A stretch of 64,000 nucleotides of DNA from Labilibaculum sp. K2S (GTDB taxonomy: Bacteria > Bacteroidota > Bacteroidia > Bacteroidales > Marinifilaceae), in contig NZ_JAUCMW010000001.1 of NCBI RefSeq assembly GCF_030372765.1, positions 186,001 through 250,000 on the forward strand, given 5' to 3'. Under the pieces are notes generated by a model that searched no databases, had not been told where the DNA came from, and saw only the letters and a list, made by a program, of their open reading frames with translations. The first letter of the stretch is position 1. Every line of letters begins with the position of its first letter. Shown one piece after another: positions 35,141-44,952 of this stretch. The translations under genes were made by a program, and so were the position numbers.

Positions 35141-38100
35141 ATGAAGAAATGCTATTTACGAAATCTTCATTCAAGCCTGGCTAACCCATTAGGACTTGGA
35201 AGTAAGATTGGGATTTTTGCTTTGCTTTGCGCGATGATGGTTCTTCCATTTTCGGCAAATGCAAACGTTAACAAATTTGACGACAATTCATCTGTTTCTG
35301 CAACACAGCAATTCGTTACAGGTACTGTTACTGAAGACTCAGGAATGTCACTTCCTGGAGTATCAGTTGTTGTTAAAGGTACTACAATTGGAACAGTAAC
35401 TGATATCGATGGAAAATTCGAGATCACAGCTCCTGAATCAACCAGTATTCTGGTTTTTAGTTTTGTTGGTATGCAAACACAAGAAATTACAGTTGGTTCT
35501 CAATCTGTAATTAATGTTGTGATGACTGTGAATGCATTAGAAGTGGCAGAAGTTGTTGTAACAGCTTTAGGTATTAAAAGAGAAAAGAAGGCTCTTGGTT
35601 ATTCTGTTCAGGATATTAAATCTGATGAAATAACACAAGGAGCTGATGCTAATTTAGCAAGTGCTTTGGAAGGAAAAATTGCAGGAGTTCAGATTAATCA
35701 GTCTGGTGGTGGTGTTGGAGGTAGTTCAAGAATTGAAATTCGTGGAGCTAGCTCCCTTACAGGTAACAATGCTCCGCTTTGGGTTGTTGATGGAGTTCCT
35801 TTTAATGATTCCAGAGAAGGAGAAGATGCCGGAGTTTGGGGCGGTGTCGATAAATCAGGTGCAGCTTTTGATATTAATCCAGATGATATTGAATCTGTTT
35901 CTGTATTGAAAGGACCAAATGCCGCAGCTCTTTATGGCTCTCGTGCCGGTAATGGTGTTATTTTGGTGACAACCAAAAAAGGGAAAAAAAATGCTGGTCT
36001 GGGAATTGCCTATTCTGGAAGTGTAACTGTTTCCAAGGCAGCTTACTTTCTTGATATGCAGGATAAATTTGGTCAGGGAACCGAAGGTGTTTACGATAAA
36101 AACGGAACTTCTTCATGGGGACCGGAAATGAAGGGACAAATGCTTGAATCCTGGACTGGAGAAATGATTCCTTATGAGGCTCAAACTAATCGGATAGAAG
36201 ACTTTACCAGAACAGGCGTTAGTCAAAAACACAACCTTTCATTTACAGGTGGGAACGAAGATGGATCCTATCGTGCATCAATTGGGAAAGATATTTCCAA
36301 TGGAATTTACGATGGACACAAGGTAGAAAAAATGAATTTCGATTTAAGAGCTGACTATAATATTAATCCATGGTTAAATATTGACACAAAAGTGTCCTAT
36401 ATGAATACCAAAGGTAAGGAAAGACCTGAGATGGGATATTATAGTTATATGTCATATTTTAATCAAATGCCTATGAATATCCGAACTCAGGATTTAAAAC
36501 CTGGATATGATATGGTAGGAGGTAACCATGTTGAGAAGTTATATACGACTTCGAATGCAAGTTTTCGTAATCCATATTTCTTGCAAGATCAGCAAAGTTA
36601 TCAGGATGAGAGGTACCGTACTTTTGGATATTTTGCAGCCAATATGAAATTAACTTCTGATCTAAAACTTAGAATAAAGTACGGTTTGGATTACTATCGT
36701 GAAGATGCTCAATCTATGTATAAATATGCTGATAATGTATATAGTAATCACCCTGATTACAATACGATGGAGCGATTTTTCAAAGAAGAGAATTATGAGT
36801 TTTTGTTGAGTTACAATAAAGATTTAAGTGAAGATTTTGCTGTTAGTTTAAATGTAGGTGGTAATAAAATGTATACTACTACAGAGAATTTATCCAGCAA
36901 GTCGGGCAAGTTGCCTTCTGAAGGAAACTACTTTTTAGGATATGGTACTAATATTTCTTCAAGTGAGTCAATTTCTGAAGAAGAAGTTCAGTCTATTTAC
37001 GGATTTGGTCAGGTAGCCTATAAAAATATGTTATTTCTTGATTTTACAGCACGTAACGATTGGTCGTCAACACTTCCAGATGATAACAACTCTTATTTTT
37101 ATCCATCGGTTAGTGTAAGTGGAGTTTTATCTGAAATGGTTGAGATGCCAAGTTGGATTACATACGCTAAATTAAGAGGTTCATGGGCTCAGGTTGGAAA
37201 AGCGACAGATCCATACATGACAAGTATGTTGTATACAATTGAAACGGGTAATTTTAATTTACTAAAAGGTTCTGTGCCGAGTATTTTAGTTAATCCAGAT
37301 TTAAAACCTGAAATTTCTTCTTCTACAGAATTTGGTTTTGATGTAAGGATGTTTAATAACCGCATTGGAATTGATTTTACCCTGTATGACGAAAATACTC
37401 AAAATCAGATTATGCCGGTTGATATGGATCAAAGTGCGGGTTATCAGCAGAAATTGATTAATGCTGGTAAAATCTCAAACAAAGGAGTTGAAATCATGTT
37501 GTCAACCACTCCAATTAAGACTAAGGATTTCACCTTTGATCTGAACTTCAATTTTGCTGCTAATACCACAAAATTAAAAGAGCTTGATATTGATCTAAAA
37601 GAATACAGATTTGGGGATATTAATGGAAGCCCAATGGTTGTAGGTATTGAGGGAGAAAAACTGGGTGATATTAAAGGGTATAAATATCGCAGAAATGATG
37701 CTGGTGTAATATTAGTAGACTCGGAAGGACTGCCAATGAGAACGGAACAGCTTGAGGTGATTGGAAATTTACAAGCAGACTGGACAGGATCTATTGGTTT
37801 AAAGGCTGATTACAAAGGTTTGTATTTGTCTGCGCTACTTTCCATTCAGCAAGGAGGCGACATCGTTTCGATTACCGAAAAAGGAGCTGTTGGAGCAGGT
37901 ACTGCAAAAAGAACAGCTGAAAATAATCGGAATCCTTATACAGTTGATGGACTAACAGAGAGTGGAGCAGTAAATTTAACATCTGCAACAGCTGAAAAAT
38001 ATTGGGGGCGAATTTCCAGTATCGATGAAGAGTTTGTGTATGATGCGTCCTATATGAAATTAAAAGAGGTGGCTGTTGGTTATTCAATACCTCAAAGTTT

Positions 38101-38302
38101 CTTGAGTAAAATTGGTAAGAATCCGATTAAAACCGCAAGAATTTCATTAGTGGGACGAAACTTGTTCTATTTCTATAAGGACACACCTGGAACTGCTCCT
38201 GATGCAAGTGCTTACAGCTCTAGATTTGAGGCTTCGGCATTTGATTTTTCTCCGGTTCCAGCAACCAGAACATATGGTTTCTCACTTAATTTGGGATTCT
38301 AA
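35141..38302 (+). CDS. susC: SusC/RagA-type TonB-dependent outer-membrane transporter
   Basis: A 1053-residue protein with a signal peptide (LLCAMMVLPFSANA). An N-terminal carboxypeptidase-D-like domain follows (VTGTVTEDSGMSLPGVSVVV, about 60-140), then a plug domain (about 150-285) with GKIAGVQINQSGGGVGGSS and the SusC signature GPNAAALYGSRAGNGVILVT. The long beta-barrel ends SRFEASAFDFSPVPATRTYG then FSLNLGF. It imports oligosaccharides across the outer membrane with TonB/ExbBD energy and pairs with the SusD lipoprotein encoded 112 bases downstream. It is the first gene of the glycan locus. Confidence 0.96.
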   Translation: MKKCYLRNLHSSLANPLGLGSKIGIFALLCAMMVLPFSANANVNKFDDNSSVSATQQFVTGTVTEDSGMSLPGVSVVVKGTTIGTVTDIDGKFEITAPESTSILVFSFVGMQTQEITVGSQSVINVVMTVNALEVAEVVVTALGIKREKKALGYSVQDIKSDEITQGADANLASALEGKIAGVQINQSGGGVGGSSRIEIRGASSLTGNNAPLWVVDGVPFNDSREGEDAGVWGGVDKSGAAFDINPDDIESVSVLKGPNAAALYGSRAGNGVILVTTKKGKKNAGLGIAYSGSVTVSKAAYFLDMQDKFGQGTEGVYDKNGTSSWGPEMKGQMLESWTGEMIPYEAQTNRIEDFTRTGVSQKHNLSFTGGNEDGSYRASIGKDISNGIYDGHKVEKMNFDLRADYNINPWLNIDTKVSYMNTKGKERPEMGYYSYMSYFNQMPMNIRTQDLKPGYDMVGGNHVEKLYTTSNASFRNPYFLQDQQSYQDERYRTFGYFAANMKLTSDLKLRIKYGLDYYREDAQSMYKYADNVYSNHPDYNTMERFFKEENYEFLLSYNKDLSEDFAVSLNVGGNKMYTTTENLSSKSGKLPSEGNYFLGYGTNISSSESISEEEVQSIYGFGQVAYKNMLFLDFTARNDWSSTLPDDNNSYFYPSVSVSGVLSEMVEMPSWITYAKLRGSWAQVGKATDPYMTSMLYTIETGNFNLLKGSVPSILVNPDLKPEISSSTEFGFDVRMFNNRIGIDFTLYDENTQNQIMPVDMDQSAGYQQKLINAGKISNKGVEIMLSTTPIKTKDFTFDLNFNFAANTTKLKELDIDLKEYRFGDINGSPMVVGIEGEKLGDIKGYKYRRNDAGVILVDSEGLPMRTEQLEVIGNLQADWTGSIGLKADYKGLYLSALLSIQQGGDIVSITEKGAVGAGTAKRTAENNRNPYTVDGLTESGAVNLTSATAEKYWGRISSIDEEFVYDASYMKLKEVAVGYSIPQSFLSKIGKNPIKTARISLVGRNLFYFYKDTPGTAPDASAYSSRFEASAFDFSPVPATRTYGFSLNLGF

Positions 38303-38414
38303 GAATTATAAGTATTAATGATCATGAATCAAACCAATGAAAATACCTTGATAGAACAGAAATGTTATTCAAATTACGAGATTCATGTGCCTGTTGAAAA
38401 TTAAAAATATACAG

Positions 38415-39974
38415 ATGAAAAGAATATATAATTCATTACTATTATTGGGCTTGATATTCATCGGCTTCGGTTGTACCGATGATTTTGAGGAGATGAATAC
38501 GCCCAAAGATTCCGTAACGGAAGTAGAACCTCGATTTTTCTTTTCGGATATGGTTCAGGGAGTTTTTGCAAACTACCAGAGAAACGTTAATTTATATCCT
38601 GACTTTTATGCGCAATACTGGGCATCTACAGGTTCTTGGGCTGTATCTGATCGATATGAATACAAAGATGATTGGATTGGAAATCAATGGAAAGAACATT
38701 ATACCCAATTTAATTTAGAGTCGAATACTGTTGATGCACAATTTGGCGACAAACCTGCTTATAATGATCAGATTGCCATTAAAAATATTTGGATGGTGTA
38801 TTGGTGGTCGCGTATGACTGATACTTATGGGGATATTCCATATTTTGGTGTTAGTAATGCAGAAACTAACGCTTACGATTCTCAGGAGGCTATTTACGAT
38901 GATTTGTTTCTGAAACTTGATGAGGCAATTAAGAGCATTAAAAATGATGAAACACAAGCACTTTATGGCGCATACGATTTAGTTTATGATGGAGATGCGG
39001 CAAAATGGATACGTTTTGGTAATTCACTTCGTTTAAGACTTGCAATGCGTATTTCAAATATTGCTCCAGCTAAAGCACAGGCTGAGGCTCAAGCTGCTAT
39101 TGCTGGTGGAGTGATGACAAGCAATGATGATATTGCACACGTTCCGATGTGGAGCAATGGATGGTATGATTATCTTCATCAGATGGCATGGTATTGGGAT
39201 AATATTCGGGTAGCTAAAACATTTACGAATTATTTATATGGTCAGTCAAGTGTTGGAGAAGATCCTAGAGCACCACGTTGGTTGTCTTATAAAGTAGACG
39301 GAAAACCGTTAACTAAAGAAGAAGCTGGAAAAGCAAGTTATGAAGGCTTGGAGAATGGCTTAGATGCAAGTATGCCATCATCATCAGCTGAAGTAACAGG
39401 TAAAGCAACTATTCGTTTGGAAAATGGATTCGTGGAATTTTCAGGAGATGGAGATAAAAATGCAATGTTTTGTCCGGTAATGTATTATTCTGAGGTTCTA
39501 TTTCTTCAGGCTGAAGCAGCTCTTCGTGGGTGGACTTCTGGCAATGCGAATGCATTATACAAACAAGCTGTTGAAGCATCAATGGATTTTGTTGGAGTGG
39601 ACGCAGTTGATGGTGATGCTTATGTTGCCGGATTAAATGATTTAACGGGAAGTAATGAAGCTCAGTTGAAGCAAATTATTACTCAGAAATGGATTGCAAA
39701 CTTTCCAAATGGAATTGAATCCTGGGCTGATTTTAGAAGAACTGATTATCCTGACTTAACTCTGCCATACGATGGAGTAAGTGGAAACGCTTCTGTAGCT
39801 GCCGATACTTATGTGAAACGAGTTCGTTACCCTGATAATCAACACAATTTAAATGAAGTTTCGATGCCATCGGCATTAAATACGATCGAAACAGACCGTA
39901 TGGATATCAAAATTTGGTGGGATGTTGAGAATACAAAAGCCAAATCAGGTGGATTAATGAACAGTAATTTTTAG
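38415..39974 (+). CDS. susD: SusD/RagB-type glycan-binding outer-membrane lipoprotein
   Basis: 519 residues from ATG 38415, which places a lipoprotein signal (MKRIYNSLLLLGLIFIGFGC) at the N-terminus with the lipobox Cys at residue 20; a start 30 bases earlier spoils the signal. It is mostly helical with tetratricopeptide-like repeats, as in SusD proteins, and belongs to the SusD-like branch with LRLAMRISNIAPAKAQAEAQ and WADFRRTDYPDL motifs. It caps the SusC barrel and delivers glycan to it. A hairpin at 39995-40019 may terminate part of the transcription after susCD. Confidence 0.93.
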   Translation: MKRIYNSLLLLGLIFIGFGCTDDFEEMNTPKDSVTEVEPRFFFSDMVQGVFANYQRNVNLYPDFYAQYWASTGSWAVSDRYEYKDDWIGNQWKEHYTQFNLESNTVDAQFGDKPAYNDQIAIKNIWMVYWWSRMTDTYGDIPYFGVSNAETNAYDSQEAIYDDLFLKLDEAIKSIKNDETQALYGAYDLVYDGDAAKWIRFGNSLRLRLAMRISNIAPAKAQAEAQAAIAGGVMTSNDDIAHVPMWSNGWYDYLHQMAWYWDNIRVAKTFTNYLYGQSSVGEDPRAPRWLSYKVDGKPLTKEEAGKASYEGLENGLDASMPSSSAEVTGKATIRLENGFVEFSGDGDKNAMFCPVMYYSEVLFLQAEAALRGWTSGNANALYKQAVEASMDFVGVDAVDGDAYVAGLNDLTGSNEAQLKQIITQKWIANFPNGIESWADFRRTDYPDLTLPYDGVSGNASVAADTYVKRVRYPDNQHNLNEVSMPSALNTIETDRMDIKIWWDVENTKAKSGGLMNSNF

Positions 39975-39994
39975 AAAAAAAAATATTTTGAATG

Positions 39995-40019
39995 GAGCTG
40001 CTCTTATTGGGGGCAGCTC
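39995..40019 (+). terminator. hairpin after susD
   Basis: GAGCTGC and GCAGCTC with an 11-base loop, followed by a weak T-rich tail (TATTATTCC). It may cause partial termination between susCD and the hydrolases. The rest of the 296-base gap shows nothing else. Confidence 0.55.
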
Positions 40020-40270
40020 TATTATTCCTGCTTAAAATAAGTAGTTAAATTGCAATTAGTGATAAATTTCGTACGTGTGTGAACTGTTATTTTGGTTTGC
40101 ATTAGAAATTAAACAAATATTGTTTTCTGTAATAAGGTTTGCTTCCGCCTACATAAAAGGGAAGGATTTTTTTCAGCCTTTTCGAAAAAAGGTGTACTAA
40201 AATTGAAGATTAAATAGCCTTGAGCTACAACATATATCAGCAGATTATAAAACTTAAGAACAAAAACCAG

Positions 40271-42550
40271 ATGCTATACCAAAATTCTCTTAAATCATTA
40301 ATTCTACTATCTCTGGCAATTACTACTTTATTTTCCTGTAGTAATAAAGAGCAAAAAGATACCGAAGGTAACTACATTCAATTTGTTGATCCTTTAATTG
40401 GATCGGCGGGACATGGACATGTTTTCGTAGGTGCGAGTGTGCCTTTTGGAGCCATTCAAGCTGGCCCAAGCAATTTCCATAAAGGTTGGGATTGGTGTTC
40501 ATCGTATCATTACTCAGATAGCATCGTCAAAGGTTTTTCTCATTTGCATTTGAGTGGAACAGGCTGTGCCGATTTAGGCGATTTTTTAATTATGCCTGCT
40601 GTTGGAGATGTGAAAATGAATCCTGGTTCACAGGAACATCCGGAAAATGGTTATGCTTCCTATTACAGTCATAAAACCGAAAAGGTTGAACCTGGCTACT
40701 ATAAAGTACATTTGGATACTTATGATATAGATATTGAAATGACCACAAGTGAACGTGTGGCTCTTCATAAAATAACATTCCCGAAATCAGATCAGGCAAA
40801 AATAATTCTTGATTTACAAGAAGGAAACGGTGATACTGCTACCGAGACATTTTTTCATAAAGTAAATGATACAATTGTAGCCGGTTATCGTTTTTCAACC
40901 GGATGGGCTGAAGATCAAAGAGAATATTTTGCAATGATTCTGTCTAAACCGGTTAAAGATATTAAAGTATATAACGGTGATAAATTAGTAGAAGGTGATG
41001 CTGCAAAAGGAGTTGCAGTAAAAGCTTGCCTTGAATTTGAGACCGAAGCATCTGAAGAGGTACAAGTCAAGTTTGGAATGTCTCCTGTTAGCATGGAAAA
41101 TGCTTTGGCGAATAGTAGGGCTGAAATGAAATCATGGGATTTTCAACAAATTCTTTCTGAGAATCAACAAAAGTGGAATAAAGAACTGTCTAAAATTGAG
41201 ATTGTAACCAATGATCTTAAAAAGAAGAAAGTATTCTACACAGCAATGTATCACACATTAATTGCTCCTAACTTATTTAATGATAACAATGGAGATTACA
41301 GAGGTGTTGATAAAAAAGTATACCAAAGTGCTGATTTTACAAATTACACCTTATTTTCTTTGTGGGATACTTATCGTACAGCTCATCCTCTATATACCTT
41401 GACACAACAGGAACGTGTTCCGGATATGATTAATTCAATGCTGACAATTTATAAACAGCAAGGAAAATTACCGGTTTGGCATTTAAGAGGAAACGAAACC
41501 AATACAATGGTTGGATACAGTGCAGTTCCGGTTGTAGTAGATGCTTGTTTGAAAGGATTTGAAGGGATAGATTACGAATTAGCGTACGAAGCGGTAAAAG
41601 CAACAGCTATGGGCGATTTTGAGCCTGGCGTTAAAGAGTTACAGGAATATGGTTTCATTCCGTGTGATATGATGCATGAATCGGTTGCCAGTGCTATGGA
41701 ATATGCGATTAGTGATTGGGCAATTAGTAAACTGGCTGAAAAACTGGGAAAAACTGAAGATGCAAAATATTTTGCGGGGAGAGCTAAAGCATATACTAAA
41801 TATTTCGATTCGAAAGATCGGTTTATGAAAGGAAAAATGAAAGACGGTTCATGGAGAACACCTTTCAATCCTTATTCTGCGCAACATCGTGTAAATGATT
41901 ATTGCGAAGGCAACGCATGGCAATATTTGTGGCTGGTACCGCAAGATCCGGAAGGATTAATTGCTCTTTTGGGAGGCGAAAAACCATTTCTGAATAAGTT
42001 GGACAGTCTGTTCTCAATTTCTTCAGAACTGGAAGAAGGAGCATCATCGGACATTTCAGGTTTAATTGGTCAGTATGCACACGGAAATGAACCAAGTCAT
42101 CACATCACTTATTTGTATGCATATGCCGGCGAGCAATTCAAAACTGCTGATAAAGTTAGGTATATCATGAATGAATTGTACACAGATAAAACCGATGGTT
42201 TATGTGGTAACGAAGATTGTGGTCAAATGTCGGCTTGGTACGTAATGTCTTCCATGGGATTCTATCCTGTTAATCCAAGCAATGGTGCTTATGTGTTTGG
42301 CAGTCCTTTGTTCGATGAAGCAAGCATAAATCTTCCTGAAAATAAAAAGTTTACCATCAAAGCAAACAACAACAGTGATAAAAATATTTACATTCAGTCT
42401 GCGGCTTTAAACGGATTGGAGTATACAAAATCATTCATTACACACAAAGATATTTTAAAGGGAGGAAAGCTGACATTCGAAATGGGAGCTACACCAAATC
42501 CTAATTTTGGAAAAGCTATTCAAGATCGACCTAAATCAATTGTTTACTAG
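40271..42550 (+). CDS. GH92 alpha-mannosidase, first copy
   Basis: 759 residues from ATG 40271, chosen because it gives a lipoprotein signal (MLYQNSLKSLILLSLAITTL then FSC); an ATG at 40220 adds 17 polar residues. It is a GH92 exo-alpha-mannosidase, a calcium-dependent inverting enzyme. The N-terminal beta domain has FVDPLIGSAGHGHVFVGASV and HLSGTGCADLGDF. The catalytic (alpha/alpha)6 domain has WDTYRTAHPLYTL, LRGNETNTMVGY, YCEGNAWQYLW (Glu546, probable acid), HGNEPSHH and CGNEDCGQMSAWY (Asp649, base region). It should trim mannose from glycans at the cell surface or periplasm. The next GH92 follows after one base. Confidence 0.93.
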   Translation: MLYQNSLKSLILLSLAITTLFSCSNKEQKDTEGNYIQFVDPLIGSAGHGHVFVGASVPFGAIQAGPSNFHKGWDWCSSYHYSDSIVKGFSHLHLSGTGCADLGDFLIMPAVGDVKMNPGSQEHPENGYASYYSHKTEKVEPGYYKVHLDTYDIDIEMTTSERVALHKITFPKSDQAKIILDLQEGNGDTATETFFHKVNDTIVAGYRFSTGWAEDQREYFAMILSKPVKDIKVYNGDKLVEGDAAKGVAVKACLEFETEASEEVQVKFGMSPVSMENALANSRAEMKSWDFQQILSENQQKWNKELSKIEIVTNDLKKKKVFYTAMYHTLIAPNLFNDNNGDYRGVDKKVYQSADFTNYTLFSLWDTYRTAHPLYTLTQQERVPDMINSMLTIYKQQGKLPVWHLRGNETNTMVGYSAVPVVVDACLKGFEGIDYELAYEAVKATAMGDFEPGVKELQEYGFIPCDMMHESVASAMEYAISDWAISKLAEKLGKTEDAKYFAGRAKAYTKYFDSKDRFMKGKMKDGSWRTPFNPYSAQHRVNDYCEGNAWQYLWLVPQDPEGLIALLGGEKPFLNKLDSLFSISSELEEGASSDISGLIGQYAHGNEPSHHITYLYAYAGEQFKTADKVRYIMNELYTDKTDGLCGNEDCGQMSAWYVMSSMGFYPVNPSNGAYVFGSPLFDEASINLPENKKFTIKANNNSDKNIYIQSAALNGLEYTKSFITHKDILKGGKLTFEMGATPNPNFGKAIQDRPKSIVY

Positions 42551-42551
42551 T

Positions 42552-44849
42552 ATGATAATGAAGAAAGCAAACGTATTATTATTGTTATTTGTTGCAGTTT
42601 TAGCTGCATGTGGAGGAGAGAAGGAAATTGGTAAGGAACGGAATTTGGTTGATTTTGTAAATCCATTAATGGGAACCGATTCTGACTATTCTTTGTCAAA
42701 TGGAAATACTTATCCAGCCGTTGCATTGCCATGGGGAATGAATTTTTGGACACCACAAACCGGTGAAATGGGAAATGGCTGGTGTTATGCCTATGATGCA
42801 AAAAAAATCAGAGGAATCAAACAAACCCATCAACCAAGTCCGTGGATCAACGATTATGCTGCATTTTCATTAATGGCCGTTACCGGCGATTTGAAATTTA
42901 AAGAAGACGAAAGAGCATCTTGGTTTTCACATAAAGCTGAAGTTTCGAAACCAAATTATTATAAAGTATATCTGGCGGATTATGATGTTACCGCTGAAAT
43001 AACACCTACAGAACGAGCGGCTATTTTTCGCTTTACTTTTCCTGAAAATGAATCTTCATATATTTTGTTGGACGGATTTTTTAAAGGATCTGAAGTCACA
43101 ATTCTTCCGAAGGAAAGAAAAATAATCGGCTATTGCAGAAACAATAGCGGTGGTGTTCCTGATAACTTCCATAACTACTTTGTTGCCGAATTCGATAAGG
43201 AATTTGAGCTAACACATACTTGGAATGGAGATCAGTTAACTGAAAATTCACTGAAAGCAAGCGGAGAGCATGTTGGTGCCATCATTGGATTTAAAACTCA
43301 AAAAGGAGAGGAAATTCATGTGAAAGTGGCTTCATCTTTTATAAGTCCTGAGCAGGCACAATTGAATTTGGACCGGGAAATTGGAACGAAAAATTTTGAT
43401 AAGGTGTTAAGCGATGCTGAAATGGCTTGGGAAAAGGAACTTTCCCGAATTAAAGTGGAAGGTGGAACCGATGATCAGTTAGAAACATTTTATTCCTGCT
43501 TGTACAGGGTGCTGTTATTCCCTCGCAAGTTTCATGAAATTAACGATAAAAATGAAGTAATTCATTACAGCCCTTACAATGGTAAGGTACTGCCCGGCTA
43601 TATGTTTACAGATAATGGCTTTTGGGATACATTCCGGGCAGTCTTTCCATTTTTCACACTAATGTATCCTGATATTAACGCTCAGATTATGGAAGGATTA
43701 GCCAACACTTACAAAGAGAGTGGTTGGTTGCCCGAGTGGGCGAGTCCTGGTCACAGAGGATGTATGATTGGCTCGAATTCGGCATCTTTAATTGCAGATT
43801 CTTATTTAAAAGGAATTCGTGGATATGATATTGAAACATTGTACGAAGCAATTCTTAAGAATACGAAAGGTTACAACAAAGAGATTACATCTGTAGGTCG
43901 TTATGGTGCCGATTATTACAACGAGTTGGGTTATGTTCCTTACGATGTGAATATCAACGAGAATGCTGCCAGAACATTAGAGTATGCTTACGATGATTTC
44001 TGTATTTGGAGGCTTGCTAAAGAATTGGGTCGTCCGCAGGAAGAAATAGATTTGTTTGCCAAAAGAGCCCAGAATTATAAGAATGTATTCGATAAAGAAT
44101 CTGGCTTGATGAGAGGAAAAAACGAGGATGGTTCTTTTCAGTCTCCGTTCAATCCGTTAAAATGGGGCGATGCTTTTACCGAAGGAAACAGCCTGCATTA
44201 TACATGGTCGGTATTTCAGGATGTGAATGGCTTAATCGACTTGATGGGTGGAAAAGAAAAGTTTATTTCTACCTTGGATGGTGTTTTTGAGATGCCTCCT
44301 AAATTCGATGATTCTTACTATGGTGGAGTAATTCATGAGATTCGGGAAATGCAGATCGCCAACATGGGAAATTATGCACATGGAAATCAGCCCATTCAAC
44401 ACATGATCTATTTGTACAATTTCGCAGGACAGCCATGGAAAGCGCAGGCAAGAGTTCGTGAGGTAATGGATAAGCTCTACACTCCGCAGGCCGATGGTTA
44501 CTGTGGTGATGAGGATAACGGACAAACTTCTGCATGGTATGTTTTCAGTTCAATGGGTTTTTATCCTGTGTGTCCCGGAACCGATGAGTATGTTTTTGGT
44601 TCTCCGCTTTTCGATAAAATCACTTTGAGTCTGGAAAATGGAAAAACGTTTACAATTTCAAGTACTGATAATTCATCAGATCATGTTTTTGTGGATGATA
44701 TCCAATTAAACGGTAAGTCTTATGGAGCTAATTTCATTAAACACAATGATATTTTAAACGGGGGAAATCTTGAATTTAATATGTCGGCAGAACCAAATAA
44801 GGTGAGAGGAACTACTAAAGAAAGTTTTCCATATTCTATGAGTAAATAA
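42552..44849 (+). CDS. GH92 alpha-mannosidase, second copy
   Basis: 765 residues from ATG 42552 (MIMKKANVLLLLFVAVLAAC gives a lipoprotein signal); the ATG at 42507 would overlap the previous gene. It is more distant from the other two GH92 copies. FVNPLMGTDSDYSLSNGNTY replaces the usual first motif, GFWDTFRAVFPFF replaces WDTYR..HPL, and GHRGCMIGSNSASL, FTEGNSLHYTW (Glu544), HGNQPIQHMIYLYN and CGDEDNGQTSAWY (Asp655) follow. The catalytic-site motifs are kept but the substrate-binding motif is changed, so it probably cleaves a different mannosidic linkage. Confidence 0.9.
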   Translation: MIMKKANVLLLLFVAVLAACGGEKEIGKERNLVDFVNPLMGTDSDYSLSNGNTYPAVALPWGMNFWTPQTGEMGNGWCYAYDAKKIRGIKQTHQPSPWINDYAAFSLMAVTGDLKFKEDERASWFSHKAEVSKPNYYKVYLADYDVTAEITPTERAAIFRFTFPENESSYILLDGFFKGSEVTILPKERKIIGYCRNNSGGVPDNFHNYFVAEFDKEFELTHTWNGDQLTENSLKASGEHVGAIIGFKTQKGEEIHVKVASSFISPEQAQLNLDREIGTKNFDKVLSDAEMAWEKELSRIKVEGGTDDQLETFYSCLYRVLLFPRKFHEINDKNEVIHYSPYNGKVLPGYMFTDNGFWDTFRAVFPFFTLMYPDINAQIMEGLANTYKESGWLPEWASPGHRGCMIGSNSASLIADSYLKGIRGYDIETLYEAILKNTKGYNKEITSVGRYGADYYNELGYVPYDVNINENAARTLEYAYDDFCIWRLAKELGRPQEEIDLFAKRAQNYKNVFDKESGLMRGKNEDGSFQSPFNPLKWGDAFTEGNSLHYTWSVFQDVNGLIDLMGGKEKFISTLDGVFEMPPKFDDSYYGGVIHEIREMQIANMGNYAHGNQPIQHMIYLYNFAGQPWKAQARVREVMDKLYTPQADGYCGDEDNGQTSAWYVFSSMGFYPVCPGTDEYVFGSPLFDKITLSLENGKTFTISSTDNSSDHVFVDDIQLNGKSYGANFIKHNDILNGGNLEFNMSAEPNKVRGTTKESFPYSMSK

Positions 44850-44882
44850 GAAAGAATGATATTAGCATATCAAATATAACGG

Positions 44883-44917
44883 AAGGCTTGCAAACATGAG
44901 TTTGTAGGCCTTTGTTG
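44883..44917 (+). terminator. internal hairpin between second GH92 and GH65 genes
   Basis: AAGGCTTGCAAAC and GTTTGTAGGCCTT pair with two G-U wobbles around the loop ATGA, followed by TGTTGT. It is a possible attenuation point or mRNA-processing site within the operon. Confidence 0.5.
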
Positions 44918-44952
44918 TATGAAATTGATGAATCAATCTAAAAGTAAGTGAT

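Noticed and set aside
42552..44849. Second GH92 as a mannose-1-phospho-6-mannose diesterase because of GNE to GNQ
   Set aside because: The Glu that fits the general acid by position (in EGN.W, Glu544) is retained; the changed residue lies in a different motif.
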